DNA of 52,403 nucleotides from Paulinella micropora (Eukaryota > Cercozoa > Imbricatea > Euglyphida), in contig BJOX01000115.1 in the NCBI GenBank assembly GCA_009731375.1, positions 802,707-855,109 of the forward strand, given 5' to 3'. The notes beneath the pieces are model-generated. The model had not been told where the DNA came from. It saw only the letters and a program-made list of their open reading frames with translations, and ran no database searches. A program made the position numbers and the translations under genes. Below are positions 28,803 through 52,151 of the stretch, piece after piece (within the stretch, counting starts at the first letter, position 1; each line of letters starts with the position of its first letter).

Positions 28803-30770
28803 GATTAAAAAGGGGGGAAACAAGAACAGGTAAAGAGAGCCAAATCAACTGCGCCTGGGAAGTTGAAATGCAACAGCCGGTGAAGAGGACTGAGATTGCA
28901 GGTAAGGCCTCAGGAATGAGCGCCTATCAGCATGAGAGGTAAGACGATGATGAAGTGGGGAAGACAATGATAAAGGAGCACGATGTTGAATATGTGCACG
29001 ATCTAACATGGTGCGCCAGTTAATTTTTTTTTTTTTTTTTTTTTTTTGCTTCCACACACCAAATTTCTTCTCTGTTTCATGGTTTCAAAAGCATGCCCCT
29101 CGTACTACCGGGCGAGTGGAATGGTAGCTTCATAGAGCTAGAAAAGACATGAACAGATATGTAAATTCAATAAATGTGTAAAGAGGGAGAACAGAGCAGA
29201 GCAAAAGAAAGCAAGGAGGGTCATAATTATCTGAAGTTAGAAATTTTTTGAGTTTCTGAGAACTGAGAGAGGTGAGACAAATCGATTATATACATACATA
29301 CCTTACATACATAAAGGCATGCATACATACACACTTGCATACCAATTGATTTCATGCCTACATACATACATACATGTACGCGTAAGGTACGCATACATAC
29401 CTACACATGTACATACAGACAAACAAATAATCCAATTCAATCTTTTGAAGCCTTCTCCCACAACACACATATTTACTGTATACATATGCTACACAAACAT
29501 TTATAGCATTGCCAGCTCACCTAAACAACCTCATATTCTGTTGTGTCTATCTGTGTCTTTGGATTTGTTGGTTGTGTTGTGTGTGCAGAGAACTCTAGTC
29601 AATAAGTCATAGATTTTGTGTGTTTTTGTTGCATGGTGTTTTCTCATAGTTTTCACTTTTTATTGTATTTCAAGCAATATACAGTTTTTGAAATATTTCT
29701 TTCAAGCAAAACTCATGTTATGGTTGCACATGCACATAAACATAACTTTATATGTGTGTTCCACACCAGAATTACAGAGAAAAATACAGAGAATGCACAT
29801 TTTTTGGAAGGAATAATATGTACAATACACATAAAATTATAAAATTACATGTTTCACGAAAAGCATGCAATCTTCATATATGTTATGTACGTACATTTGT
29901 GTGTTAAGATGTTTTGAAGCTGCCTCTAGGTTTTCGTTCTCGGAGTTGCTTTGAGTGCTGCAAAAGGTATGTTGTTTTCCTTTCAACTTCCTCATAGATG
30001 CTTGTTTTTTTAGGTTTACCAGCTGGTTTCGCTCCCCTCTTGAAGAGGTTTTATTTTTTGTCTTGCTCTTTCCGTCTGTATGTAGCTAGTTTACAGGCTA
30101 GAAATATGAAAAATGTGCACAGGTTTTGTTTTTTATGTTAGCTTATTTGAAAAGAAAGTTTTATTTTTCAAAATTATTTCACATTTATTTATCTCATTAA
30201 TATTATATCTTTCCTACACTATTTCACCTACATATGTTTGAGTTATCTCTTTTTGTGCTTACACATCATCAGTCCCTACCACCCTTTGCAAGCACAGTTG
30301 ATTAGATAGTTTAGTGTAGCTTATTTTGCAATAATTCATGTGTTCAAAAGCGTGCTTTCTTGTTTCGCTTCAGTGTCATATATTTTCATGCTTCTAATTT
30401 GCAGCCTAAATATGAGAATACTTTTTACAGAATTACATTTTAAAAAAACTATGACGGGGCATATAGCGGCCCCAGTTGGTATTGTTTTTCATATGTACGG
30501 TGAAAAATAATATATTTTATTGAAATAATAATATTTTAAAGTATGTGATGTCGGGGGGGGGGGGCATCNNNNNNNNNNGGGGGGGGTAAGGACACTGACC
30601 GAGCACTAATATTAATAATTGTAATAAATTTTTATTCACTGTAATACCGGACATGAATGATTTAATATATATATTAATTTTAATAAAATTTTTGGAAATT
30701 ATTATTTTTTATTGAATGTGAAAGTGGCAAGTATTGGATGCCGTAACATGAGTTTTGCTTACCCCCGTTA
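28802..30770. other. AT-rich non-coding region
   Basis: No supported gene. It contains a T25-like run near 29023-29047, a (TACA)n region (29285-29410), and a poly-G stretch flanking a 10-N gap (30553-30585, gap 30569-30578). Confidence 0.5.
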
Positions 30771-31176
30771 GGTGCTCCAGATGTAACCGGAACAGCTACT
30801 CTGACACTTAGTCGTACCTCAACGGTAGAGGGGCAGACCAAGCATAAGAGTCAAGTAACGACAAGCCGGACAGCACCTGATGCCATAATGTAATGTACGG
30901 GCCGGCCGACAGAATCAATTGCGATCATAGTAGTTCATGTTAAACTTTCAAGACTATTTTTAGAGGCGGGCTCGGACTTTTTTGGATTCAAACTAATCAG
31001 TCACAGTTTTTCCAGCAGCAGGCTCCGTCTAGGCTGATGATCCTAAGTTAATTATTAGTAAGTTACAGCACCAGTAAAATCATGATTGATCATTGAGCAG
31101 TGATTGAATTCTTTCCGCACAATATTATGGCGCCGGGAAGATGCTTATTATTCATAATCAATACTCAATGTCAGTC

Positions 31177-31195
31177 NNNNNNNNNNNNNNNNNNN
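31177..31195. other. Assembly gap (19 N)
   Basis: Nineteen Ns just upstream of the candidate exon at 31197-31312. Confidence 0.95.
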
Positions 31196-31196
31196 C

Positions 31197-31312
31197 CAAC
31201 ATTCAACTGTGACCAGCGCAGCCAACCCCACCAGGCCCAGCCGTCACGGCCGCCGCCGGCGGCGCGACAAGTTCCCGAAGCGGAAGCCCCCTGATGAAGT
31301 TTTTTCCACTGA
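31197..31312 (+). CDS. Candidate exon, basic Arg-rich peptide
   Basis: Open frame containing SAANPTRPSRHGRRRRRDKF and PKRKPPDEVFSTE, ending at a perfect donor (GA|GTAAGT, 31313). It joins in phase with the exon at 31589: GA + G restores a Glu codon. The upstream end is lost in the N gap. A further open segment at 30771-30893 after cccccgttag may be an earlier exon. The gene is not recognised. Confidence 0.4.
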
Positions 31313-31588
31313 GTAAGTTAACTACTTGATTTATGTACTAGTAGATGAGTCATACTAGTCACTAGTAGTAGTACTTGAAGCGGGGGCCTGATGGTTCACT
31401 GGCATGATATAATAGTTTTAAATTAAATGAATACAGGCCCAAAATTATTATTGATCATTGAATGTATATATAGATGATGTGAGCCATATTAATGAAGTAT
31501 TTGCAGATACTATTGTTTCAGTCCCTGGGATTACCAATTGGTAATTTTTGTTACCAATTGGTAACTTTTTCCCGTGACCTTTTTTCAG

Positions 31589-31724
31589 GAATTCTAAGTC
31601 AGAAAATAAGCCTAATAAAACCTTTTCACTGACTTTATCAGCTCTGGAATCACTTCAGGAATCGACTCGTAAAATTTGTAGCCAAAAAGAATACGTAGAA
31701 GTTACAATCAAGGCATTTGACTGA
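31589..31724 (+). CDS. Candidate last exon joined to 31197-31312
   Basis: It follows a strong acceptor (gaccttttttcag|GA). It encodes NSKSENKPNKTFSLTLSALE and continues to a TGA at 31722-31724. Splice phase agrees with the previous exon. It lies inside the left part of the piggyBac-like element, so it may be an N-terminal remnant of the transposase or a separate short gene. Confidence 0.4.
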
Positions 31725-31774
31725 CCCACCCTTTTTTTTTATTTTTGCCTTTTTTGGCTAATTTCTGAAAAAGC

Positions 31775-34145
31775 ATGGAGGTGGGTGGGTGCGTTTCCTT
31801 GCCTGCTGAGAAGCTAGGAAAAGCTTGGGCAAAGCGCCGAAAATTTGGAGAATCTGTTTGTCAGTACATAAGGCTTGTGGGGCAGCTAAAACAAGCCGAA
31901 ACAAAAGCTCAGAAGGCTCTTGTGACCTTGCGTTTCGACAAGAAGGATTATTTGATTTCATCCAAGTTTCTACGAAGTGAGGAAGCCCAGACAGTGGGTG
32001 CTTTTTGTTGTTTTGATGCTGTTTTGAAGGAGGTAATAGTCCAGTTTACTGACGACGAAGAAATAAGTGAGGACGAGCAACCCCCTGCACATGAGGATGC
32101 CAAATGTGAGCAGGTGAACGATGAGGCAGAAACAACTGATGAGGAAGGAGGAGAGAAAGAAAGCCATACATCATACAACGTATGTCCTTACAGTGAAGAG
32201 CAAGTGGAGGAGGAGTCAGACAAGCTGTTCAAGAATGGCTTTGCGTGGCAGTTCAAGGAGCAAAAAGTGGATTGGAGTGCAGATCGTCCTGTGTTTGAAC
32301 CCAAGACAAGGCTTGTGGATGCTCCAAATGCTTCTGCACTCCAGTACAAACTCCTCTTTCTCTGTCTTTGCTTATTTTTATGCGAAATGCAGCTAGAGTA
32401 CCAAAATACATATGTTGTTGTATGTGTCTCCATCATTATATATGTTGATGTCTGTTTGCGTTCAGAAAACTTAAGTTGTGAATGCAGACACTTTGAGTAC
32501 TGTTTTTGATTCATGTCCAGTATGAGTTTTTGCTGTTTGTTTTGCTTTTCACCTTGTGCTCATTCTTGCTCCTTTTTTTTTTCCTATCTGTTTCTGTAGA
32601 CATTTCATGCACTTTATGCCCAAAGCGGTCAGTAGAGGAACAGAGTTCACTAATGTCGAGCTAGCAAAGTTCAAGGAGGCGTGGATCAAAAAGCACATGG
32701 ATCACGAAGAGTTTGCTGTATTTCTCGGGCTGCTTGTGCTCATTTCGATGGCAGATAGGGGCAGACGGAAGGCACATTGGACCCCCAGAGATAAGCTGGC
32801 CACAGATGGGCTGCCAGTTGATGGGTTTGGACAGCACATGTCATTGAATCGCTTCGATAAGATTTTTTCTTGTCTTACTTTTGGGCCTGAAGCTACTGAC
32901 AACGATCCTTTCCTGTCAATTCGTTTTTTCATGGAAGAGACAAGGAAGCGTTTCAATTGGGCATTCATTCTTGTGGGGCTTGCATTACCGTAGACGAGAG
33001 CATGGGACAATGGACAGGTACAGAGATGCCAGGGCAGGTATATGTGCCTCGCAAGCCACTTCCTTTGGGGAGGGAGTATCATTAATACTGCGTGTGACGT
33101 ACAAACGGGCATCTGTATAAATTTGGAATGCGTCGAGGGCAAGGACCGTGACAGAGCCAAGGAAGGGGTGGACCTGTGGGGGGTAACAACAGCAACCACT
33201 ATGCGTTTGGTACAGCCGTGGCATGGAACAGGTCGTCTGGTTGTTGGAAATTCTTGGTTTGCCAGTGTGAAGACAGCCATGGCGTTGAAGGCGTCAGGCC
33301 TTGATTTTCCAAAACGCGGTTTATGGTTGGCAAGAGGCAACGACAAAGGAGATTTAGCTTCTGCAGTATGTGTCAAGGATGGGATTGCCCTTAAGCTTCT
33401 AGCAGTGAACCAAAACGACCACAACATGCAGCAAATAATTGCTACATGTGGTACTACGTTGGCTGGCAAGCACAGGGAGGCGCGATTTAGCGAGCGAAAT
33501 GTTTACGTTGCGCGGTGCGACGCAGTGGCAAAGTATTACGAGTGCTTCAACGCCGTTGATCGTTTCTGAATCAACTGCATTCGCCATGAGTCAGGATGCA
33601 TGAATTTCAATGTAACAGTTCGTTCATGGGTTCTTGCAGATTTTCTGATTTTGATGGACTTTGTTATGACGAATGCATATCTGCACTTCCTGCACTTCAG
33701 TCGTACACCTAAGGCGGCCTATCTCAAAGCAAAAGGCACAACCAGGGCGCAGGGTTTTTCAAAAGTCTGGTTGCGGAAGGGCTACTCAAAAGCGAAATGG
33801 CCGCAGCCGATGATGTGGATTGGAGTATGCTAAGCACAGCTTAGGAGAATCTCCGAGATCCAAGTCCCAACCTTCCACACATGGAGTTGGGCCAATATCC
33901 TTTGGTCGATATGGCGGATGCATTGAATTGTAAGGCTGAGTCAGGAAGCTATTTTCAGCAGTCCACACAGAGGCCCAAAAGACTGCGTTGTGCTGTCTGC
34001 AAGCACGTCAAAGGGAGCCAATCTACCATTCTCACATCATTTTACTGTCTAACGCCGGTGTGGCCACGGTATGGCGTTGTGTGGCACTAAAAGTACTGCA
34101 GGGGGTGTCACGCCTGGCATATTAAGCATAAAGACACCAGGAAAA
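31775..34145 (+). pseudogene. piggyBac-type transposase, with intron, frameshifts and a catalytic Asp to Asn change
   Basis: Exon 1 (ATG 31775 to 32343) is an acidic N-terminal region ending NASAL-Q. A GT-AG intron, 32344-32599, has a strong pyrimidine tract. Exon 2 continues in phase (HFMHFMPKAVSRG) with the family core: VFLGLLVLISMADRGRRKAH and MSLNRFDKIFSCLTF. A frameshift near 32985 precedes the catalytic motif CITVDESMGQWTG. A second shift lies near 33080 after KPLPLGRE. The next catalytic region reads VVGNSWFASVKTAMAL, where relatives have Asp before S-W-F. A TGA at 33567 follows CFNAVDRF, and a Cys-rich zinc-ribbon tail (RCAVCKH) lies near 33990. Not functional as read. Confidence 0.75.
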
Positions 34146-34425
34146 AAAAGAAGGGCTTCGTGTAAGGTGAGCACCGCTTTTTCTTGATTACCAGTTGGTA
34201 CAGCTTGTTTTTGATATGTAGGGCCACTGTGGAAGGTGGCGGGAGGAACGAAGGAAGTTCGCAACTTTTTATTTAAATTTTTTTAGTTTTGAGTTCAAGT
34301 TGATAATATTAGTAGTAACATTTTAATAAAAAAAATACAATTGAATTATTTTTCCGGTGGCAGCTGCTTTAAGCCGCTTCAAGTCTTTTAATATCATTAC
34401 CAGTTGGTAACTAGCACCAGGGACT

Positions 34426-35615
34426 TAGACATTATGATGGCAGCTAAATTTTCAGTTGAAGACTTCGGGCGGCCGGCCTTGGCAAGGAAAGTCAGTTTTT
34501 ACTATGGTCGGATATGATTTGTTTTCCCGGCGAACTTGGCCCGGCACCAATGATGTGCCCGGGTGGCAGTTCCGAGCCGTAACTTCAGTTGGGAAAAGAT
34601 GATATTATTATTTCGACGAAAAATTTTTTTACGGCGGCGCAAACACTTTGGCAGTAACTATTAATAATAAGAGAATACTTGCCACTAGTGTTGGAATAAG
34701 TGGGAAGCAGAAGAGATAAAATGGAAGTGGTGTCAAGAGACACAGAGAGAAAAAACTTCATGAAGTGTAAACGTATTACTATGATAATAATAGCAGCTGC
34801 CAGTGAGTGGTCAAAGAAAGACCCCGCAGCCGGCCCGGGATTACGTGATTCCGGGAGACGCTTATACTGATAGAGAAGAGGCTCAAGATAAAAATCATTG
34901 AGGCGCAGTCAATAAAGGAATAAGCTTCTATCGCGAAGTACTCGTAATGATGTTTTAGTCATGCGATTACTGCTGTTCATTGGAAAAAAAAAAAGAAAGT
35001 CACATTGTAGAGACTGGCGTGAAAAATTCTTAACAATATTAGAGCGGTCATGCCGGCAAAAAAATTGAGGGCCAAGCGTCGGAATGTTAGGGGACGCCAG
35101 TCCGAGCTTGAGAACGAGTCTCAGAGCGAGACTCATGACGGCACGAACGCGGCAAGAGTGAGATCACAGAAGGAAAAAGCGAGAATCAGGCAACAACGAT
35201 ATGTTCATAGATGATGAGGCGGAGAGAGAATTCGAAAGTGAATACTTTATCAATAATAAACAGTTGAAAAGCAGGGTTTACGTGACCTCTAGTGTCCGTG
35301 CCCGCCCTTTTTGCTGAGTTGCGATTGATACAGAGACGAGTGAGTTTTCCCAGGTTCAAGGTGAGCTGCTCAGGGTTTATTTGTGAGTGCGAGGAGGTTG
35401 TGAAGTAGAGGTTTTGAGTGTGCGGTTGGGAATGAAGCAGGAGTTTTGAGTGTGCGTTCCGGAAAGGATTAAAAATAAGATCTAATATTGTGGACGAAAA
35501 TGGCAACCGTCATGGACAAAAGGGTAAAGGGCAAAAACTAGTGGAAAAACCAGAGGAAATTGCCAAACAGAAGGAGAAGGGAAGACAGAATGCCAGAGCG
35601 AATTACAAGAGGAAA
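34426..35615. other. Intergenic region, no gene recognised
   Basis: About 1.2 kb between the transposon and the 3' end of the big surface-protein gene. It has scattered AT-rich and GA-rich stretches and no ORF with recognisable motifs. It should contain the 3' untranslated region of the minus-strand gene. Confidence 0.45.
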
Positions 35616-48836
<13,221 letters not shown>

Positions 48837-48939
48837 GCGCAACTGGCAACCTATCAGCAAAAAGTGTTTGCTTCGCGGGCCTTTTTGGTCCTTTTTTTCC
48901 CGACGTTTTGGTGTTTTGTGGGTCGAAAGCGAGAAAAGT

Positions 48940-48990
<51 letters not shown>

Positions 48991-49198
48991 TNNNNNNNNN
49001 NNNNNNNNNNNNNNNNNNNNNNNNNNNNNNNNNNNNNNNNNNNNNNNNNNNNNNNNNNNNNNNNNNNNNNNNNNNNNNNNNNNNNNNNNNNNNNNNNNNN
49101 NNNNNNNNNNNNNNNNNNNNNNNNNNNNNNNNNNNNNNNNNNNNNNNNNNNNNNNNNNNNNNNNNNNNNNNNNNNNNNNNNNNNNNNNNNNNNNNNNN
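48837..49198. other. Upstream region of the large gene, poly-G and a 207-N gap
   Basis: About 110 bases of unique sequence (possible promoter), then a (GT)n and long poly-G run to 48988, then Ns from 48992 to 49198. The host/element 2 junction lies within the gap. Confidence 0.7.
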
Positions 49199-49457
49199 AA
49201 AAAAGAACAATGAAAAGGGGGAGTGATCCAAAGGCTCCCCCCCCCTTTTCGTTTTGAATTTCCCTATCGTTTGCCATTTTTGCCATATCTGTTCATATAA
49301 GGGAGATAACAACATTATCCCCCCGTTTTTACATACTGCCAAAAAAAAGTTGTGTTGTCAAGTTGTCCAAGGCAAATCGGCTTCCCGAAGCGAAATGGCG
49401 GGTGAAGTTGGCTGCCACCCCCGCAAATACCTTTTTTGATATTCGGGCCATTAATTT

Positions 49458-50393
49458 CTACAAATCAAAGATTACCTTTTTCTTTTTGTGCCGTTTGGTT
49501 TCAATTATGTTTTCTGGTTGTATGTCTTCTTTTTTTAACTGTTGCTTTATCTTCTTCTCCTTCGTTATCTCTTGGACTTGTTCGTTAATTTGCTTTTCAT
49601 CATCAACTGGCTTTTCAAACTTAGTCTTTAACAACTCGCGGGGGCTGACTAGTTCTTTATTAGATAGCACAATCTTAAATCCGTTTCTACCCAAAACCGT
49701 ATATATCTGCTTTGACCAAGTTCGTCCGCCTTTTGAAAATAGATTTCGTTGAACTTCTCGTCTTACCTTATCGCCAGGTTCAAATTCATTAATACTCTCA
49801 TCTCTTTCAATTTTTTGTTTATTAGTAGCTTTTCCATTTATGATGTCAATTGGTCTAGCTTTGATTGTTGGATGAAAACGATTATTGTAAGCTTTGACCA
49901 TATCGTCAATGTATGAGACCCAGTCAAAGTTTCCATTTGTTTCAAATAGTATATCAAACCACCTTCTAATAGTTCTGATAACTCTATCAACTATTGCGAG
50001 TGCTTTGTGGTCTCCTACTTCAACTGTTCTGTGTTCAATGTTATGTTCATCAAAATATTTATTAACTGCTCCTTTATATTCTCCTCCACTATCTGTTGTA
50101 ATGATTTCTGGAATATATGGAATAGATTTTAAGCCAGTATATACTTCATTCGCAGTTTTATTTTTCAGTGGTCTAACCTCTAAAAATCTACTATTAGTGT
50201 CAATCCAAACCAACATAAAAGCATATTTTTTATTACCTGATTTATCTTTTAACTTAGACATATCCGCCAAATCTACGAACACTTGTTTCAACGGTTTATC
50301 AGCCCATATCATATTCCATTTCTTACTTTGTTTTTTTTGGTAATGTAGTTCTAATGCCTGTTGCTCTTTCAGTTCTTGTATATGGTCGTCCAT
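49458..50393 (-). CDS. rve-type integrase of element 2 (intact)
   Basis: 311 residues from ATG 50393. Catalytic landmarks are FVDLADM, TTDSGGEYKG and ALAIVDRVIRTIRRW. The C-terminus carries a basic tail (RHKKKKVIFDL). It is over 95% identical to the element 1 left integrase but lacks its nonsense codon. The third catalytic position is Asp rather than the usual Glu, as in all three integrases here. It faces the element terminus, as is usual for Polinton-type integrases. Its start overlaps the next gene by 25 bases. Confidence 0.9.
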   Translation of the reverse strand: MDDHIQELKEQQALELHYQKKQSKKWNMIWADKPLKQVFVDLADMSKLKDKSGNKKYAFMLVWIDTNSRFLEVRPLKNKTANEVYTGLKSIPYIPEIITTDSGGEYKGAVNKYFDEHNIEHRTVEVGDHKALAIVDRVIRTIRRWFDILFETNGNFDWVSYIDDMVKAYNNRFHPTIKARPIDIINGKATNKQKIERDESINEFEPGDKVRREVQRNLFSKGGRTWSKQIYTVLGRNGFKIVLSNKELVSPRELLKTKFEKPVDDEKQINEQVQEITKEKKIKQQLKKEDIQPENIIETKRHKKKKVIFDL

Positions 50394-50647
50394 CGCTTTC
50401 TAATACTTAATGCTTTATCTCTATATATTGCTCTTTCTTTTTTTTCAAGTTCAAAACAATAATTAGAACAAAACTCATACATATAAAACCAATCAAAACT
50501 ATCGTCAATGGCTGTAATCTGTCTGTTCGCCAAACATAGAGTTAATCCACACACATAGCAACTAGTGAAGTCATACATATGATGATTATATAGGTAGTCC
50601 ATAATGTGTAAGCGAACATCTAATGGTAAATTTTTTATCTTGTTCAT
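50369..50647 (-). CDS. Small protein with F-box-like start and FCS-like zinc-binding cysteines
   Basis: 92 residues from ATG 50647. The beginning, LPLDVRLHIMDYLYN, looks like an F-box helix pair (LP-x-D-v-x-x-x-I-x-x-Y-L). It is followed by SCYVCGLTLC and FCSNYCFELEKKE, two Cys pairs resembling an FCS/MYM-type zinc finger. F-box proteins recruit targets to SCF ubiquitin ligases, so a host-modulating role is conceivable. The similarity is short and the call is tentative. It is on the same strand as the integrase and overlaps it. Confidence 0.5.
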   Translation of the reverse strand: MNKIKNLPLDVRLHIMDYLYNHHMYDFTSCYVCGLTLCLANRQITAIDDSFDWFYMYEFCSNYCFELEKKERAIYRDKALSIRKRWTTIYKN

Positions 50648-50723
50648 TATATAATATAGAAGATGTTTTAATTTTTATTTAAATAAACAGACATAATAAG
50701 ACATAATAAGACACAAGCGGACA

Positions 50724-51311
50724 ATGACAGACTACAAAAAAGGAAAGATTTATGCTATTCGTTCATATCAGACTGATGATATTTATATCGGTTCAACTAC
50801 AACATTGCTTCATAAACGACTTTATGACCATAAATTAAAATATAAACATTGGGCGAACAAAAAACAATCTTATTCATTTACATCTTCTTTTGAAGTCGTT
50901 AAATATGATGATGCTTACATTGAACTTATTGAAGAGTTTCCTTGTAATAACAAAATGGAATTACAAAAGCGAGAAGGTGAATTAATTAGAGAACTTGATT
51001 GTGTCAATAAATTCATACCAGGAAGAAAAATGAAAGAATATAATAAACAGTATCGTATGGAACATAAAGAAAAACTTACGAAATATATGAAGCAATATCG
51101 CGAAACTAAAAAAGAAGACATTATTGAACATACAAGGCTGTATCGTGAGGCAAACAGAAAAAAAATCAGAGATAAACAAAATCAATTCAGGGCATTAAAT
51201 AGAGAAGCAATTAATGAACGGCAAAAGCAATATAGACAACAAAATAAACAAAAAGAAAAACTTTATAGAGCAAAAAGAACACCGATCGGATTATTTACAT
51301 TTGGATTTTAA
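50724..51311 (+). CDS. GIY-YIG endonuclease with repeated basic C-terminal helix
   Basis: 195 residues from ATG 50724. The GIY-YIG core reads KIYAIRSYQTDDIYIGSTTT, then LHKRLYDHKLKYKHW (catalytic Arg) and later ELIRELDCVNKFIPGR. The C-terminal half is a series of ~13-residue basic repeats (YNKQYRMEHKEK, YMKQYRETKKED, LYREANRKK, QYRQQNKQK), a layout common in nucleases of giant viruses, virophages and PLVs. It probably nicks DNA in replication or mobility. It is divergent from the integrase/FCS pair. Confidence 0.85.
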   Translation: MTDYKKGKIYAIRSYQTDDIYIGSTTTLLHKRLYDHKLKYKHWANKKQSYSFTSSFEVVKYDDAYIELIEEFPCNNKMELQKREGELIRELDCVNKFIPGRKMKEYNKQYRMEHKEKLTKYMKQYRETKKEDIIEHTRLYREANRKKIRDKQNQFRALNREAINERQKQYRQQNKQKEKLYRAKRTPIGLFTFGF

Positions 51312-51552
51312 AACTTTAAAAATATCTTTGAAACATCATTACTTTCTTTTTTTGACTTCTCTGGTTGTCCCGCATAAACATCGACATTAACACGGCCAGT
51401 CTTCTTACCTTTACCTTTCTTAGGCTGTTCCTCTTCTTCCTCGCTTTCGCTCTCGCTATCACTCTCCTCTTCCACTTTCTTTTTTACCACTTTCTTCGCC
51501 TTCTTCTGCTTAGTCTTAATCTTCATCTTGGATATTTTATCCGCAATCAAGT
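51308..51552 (-). pseudogene. 5'-truncated homologue of the element 1 FLKF-tail protein
   Basis: On the minus strand it reads DLIADKISKMKIKTKQKKAK, an acidic block and a tail ending SKIFLKF. It matches the C-terminal half of the 23751-24263 protein (IIAEKMAKMKIRRK ... EKCFLKF). There is no ATG at the 5' end: the frame begins with TTG, and upstream codons run antisense into the lipase gene to a TAG. The ~85-residue N-terminal half is missing, so this is probably a remnant. Confidence 0.6.
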
Positions 51553-52148
51553 CGATACAAGGAGGTAATGCGGATTTATCAGAGGATGTCTATTTGTCGC
51601 GGTCAGATAGAAAAGGGGCTGACGGATGGAAGCCAGTCGCTAGCAAAGAAAAATCAACCGTATATGAAAAAGATGGTAAAGCTATTGTCGCATTTAGGGG
51701 GAGTGCGGATAAGCGAGACTTACTCACCGATGTAGCATTGGTGAAGGGTGTATTGAAAAGAACACCGAGATACAAAGAAGAGCAGAAGTTGGTTGATGAG
51801 GTTATAAAAAAATATGGCAAGGATAATGTGGAGCTCACTGGGCATTCGTTAGGTGGCACGATAGCGAAAGACCTGAGCCGACAAACTGGTGTAAAGGCTA
51901 CCACATACAACAAAGGCAGTAGCACAAAAGACCTCCTTGAAGGAGTGATTGACCGAGTAGCTGTGAAAGTAAATCCAAAAGGTAAGAGGGCGAAGACCGC
52001 GAAGCTGACTACGAACTACCGAACCGCATTTGACCCAGTATCGTTAATGGGTTCTACGGCGGTTAATACTAAGCTAGTGAAGCCGACGAGGGGTGTTCAT
52101 ACGATAAGAAGCTTCAAAGGTAAAGGAGCCAAAAAAATATATTTATGA
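51528..52148 (+). CDS. Class 3 lipase-like hydrolase
   Basis: The frame runs from about 51528 (TTG; no ATG is available upstream of the homologous region) to TGA 52146. The alpha/beta-hydrolase triad is visible: nucleophile elbow VELTGHSLGGTIAKDL, Asp in TAFDPVSLMG and His in RGVHTIRSFKG. The oxyanion strand is IVAFRGSADKRDLL. Lipase_3 enzymes cleave ester bonds in glycerolipids. PLVs and related viruses can carry them, perhaps for membrane penetration or release. The 5' end overlaps a truncated antisense gene, so the N-terminus may have been cut off by the same rearrangement. Confidence 0.8.
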   Translation: MDILSAIKSIQGGNADLSEDVYLSRSDRKGADGWKPVASKEKSTVYEKDGKAIVAFRGSADKRDLLTDVALVKGVLKRTPRYKEEQKLVDEVIKKYGKDNVELTGHSLGGTIAKDLSRQTGVKATTYNKGSSTKDLLEGVIDRVAVKVNPKGKRAKTAKLTTNYRTAFDPVSLMGSTAVNTKLVKPTRGVHTIRSFKGKGAKKIYL

Positions 52149-52151
52149 CTT

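Larger units (their letters stand above)
31521..34425 (+). mobile_element. Degraded piggyBac-type DNA transposon
   Basis: The left end has gtccctggga followed by two perfect palindromes TTACCAATTGGTAA (31531-31544, 31551-31564). The right end has TTACCAGTTGGTAA twice (~34187-34200 and ~34397-34410), followed by caccagggac. The outer cccctgg-like ends are therefore inverted, as expected for terminal repeats. A TTAA target duplication is not evident. The body encodes a broken DDE_Tnp_1_7 transposase. Confidence 0.65.
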
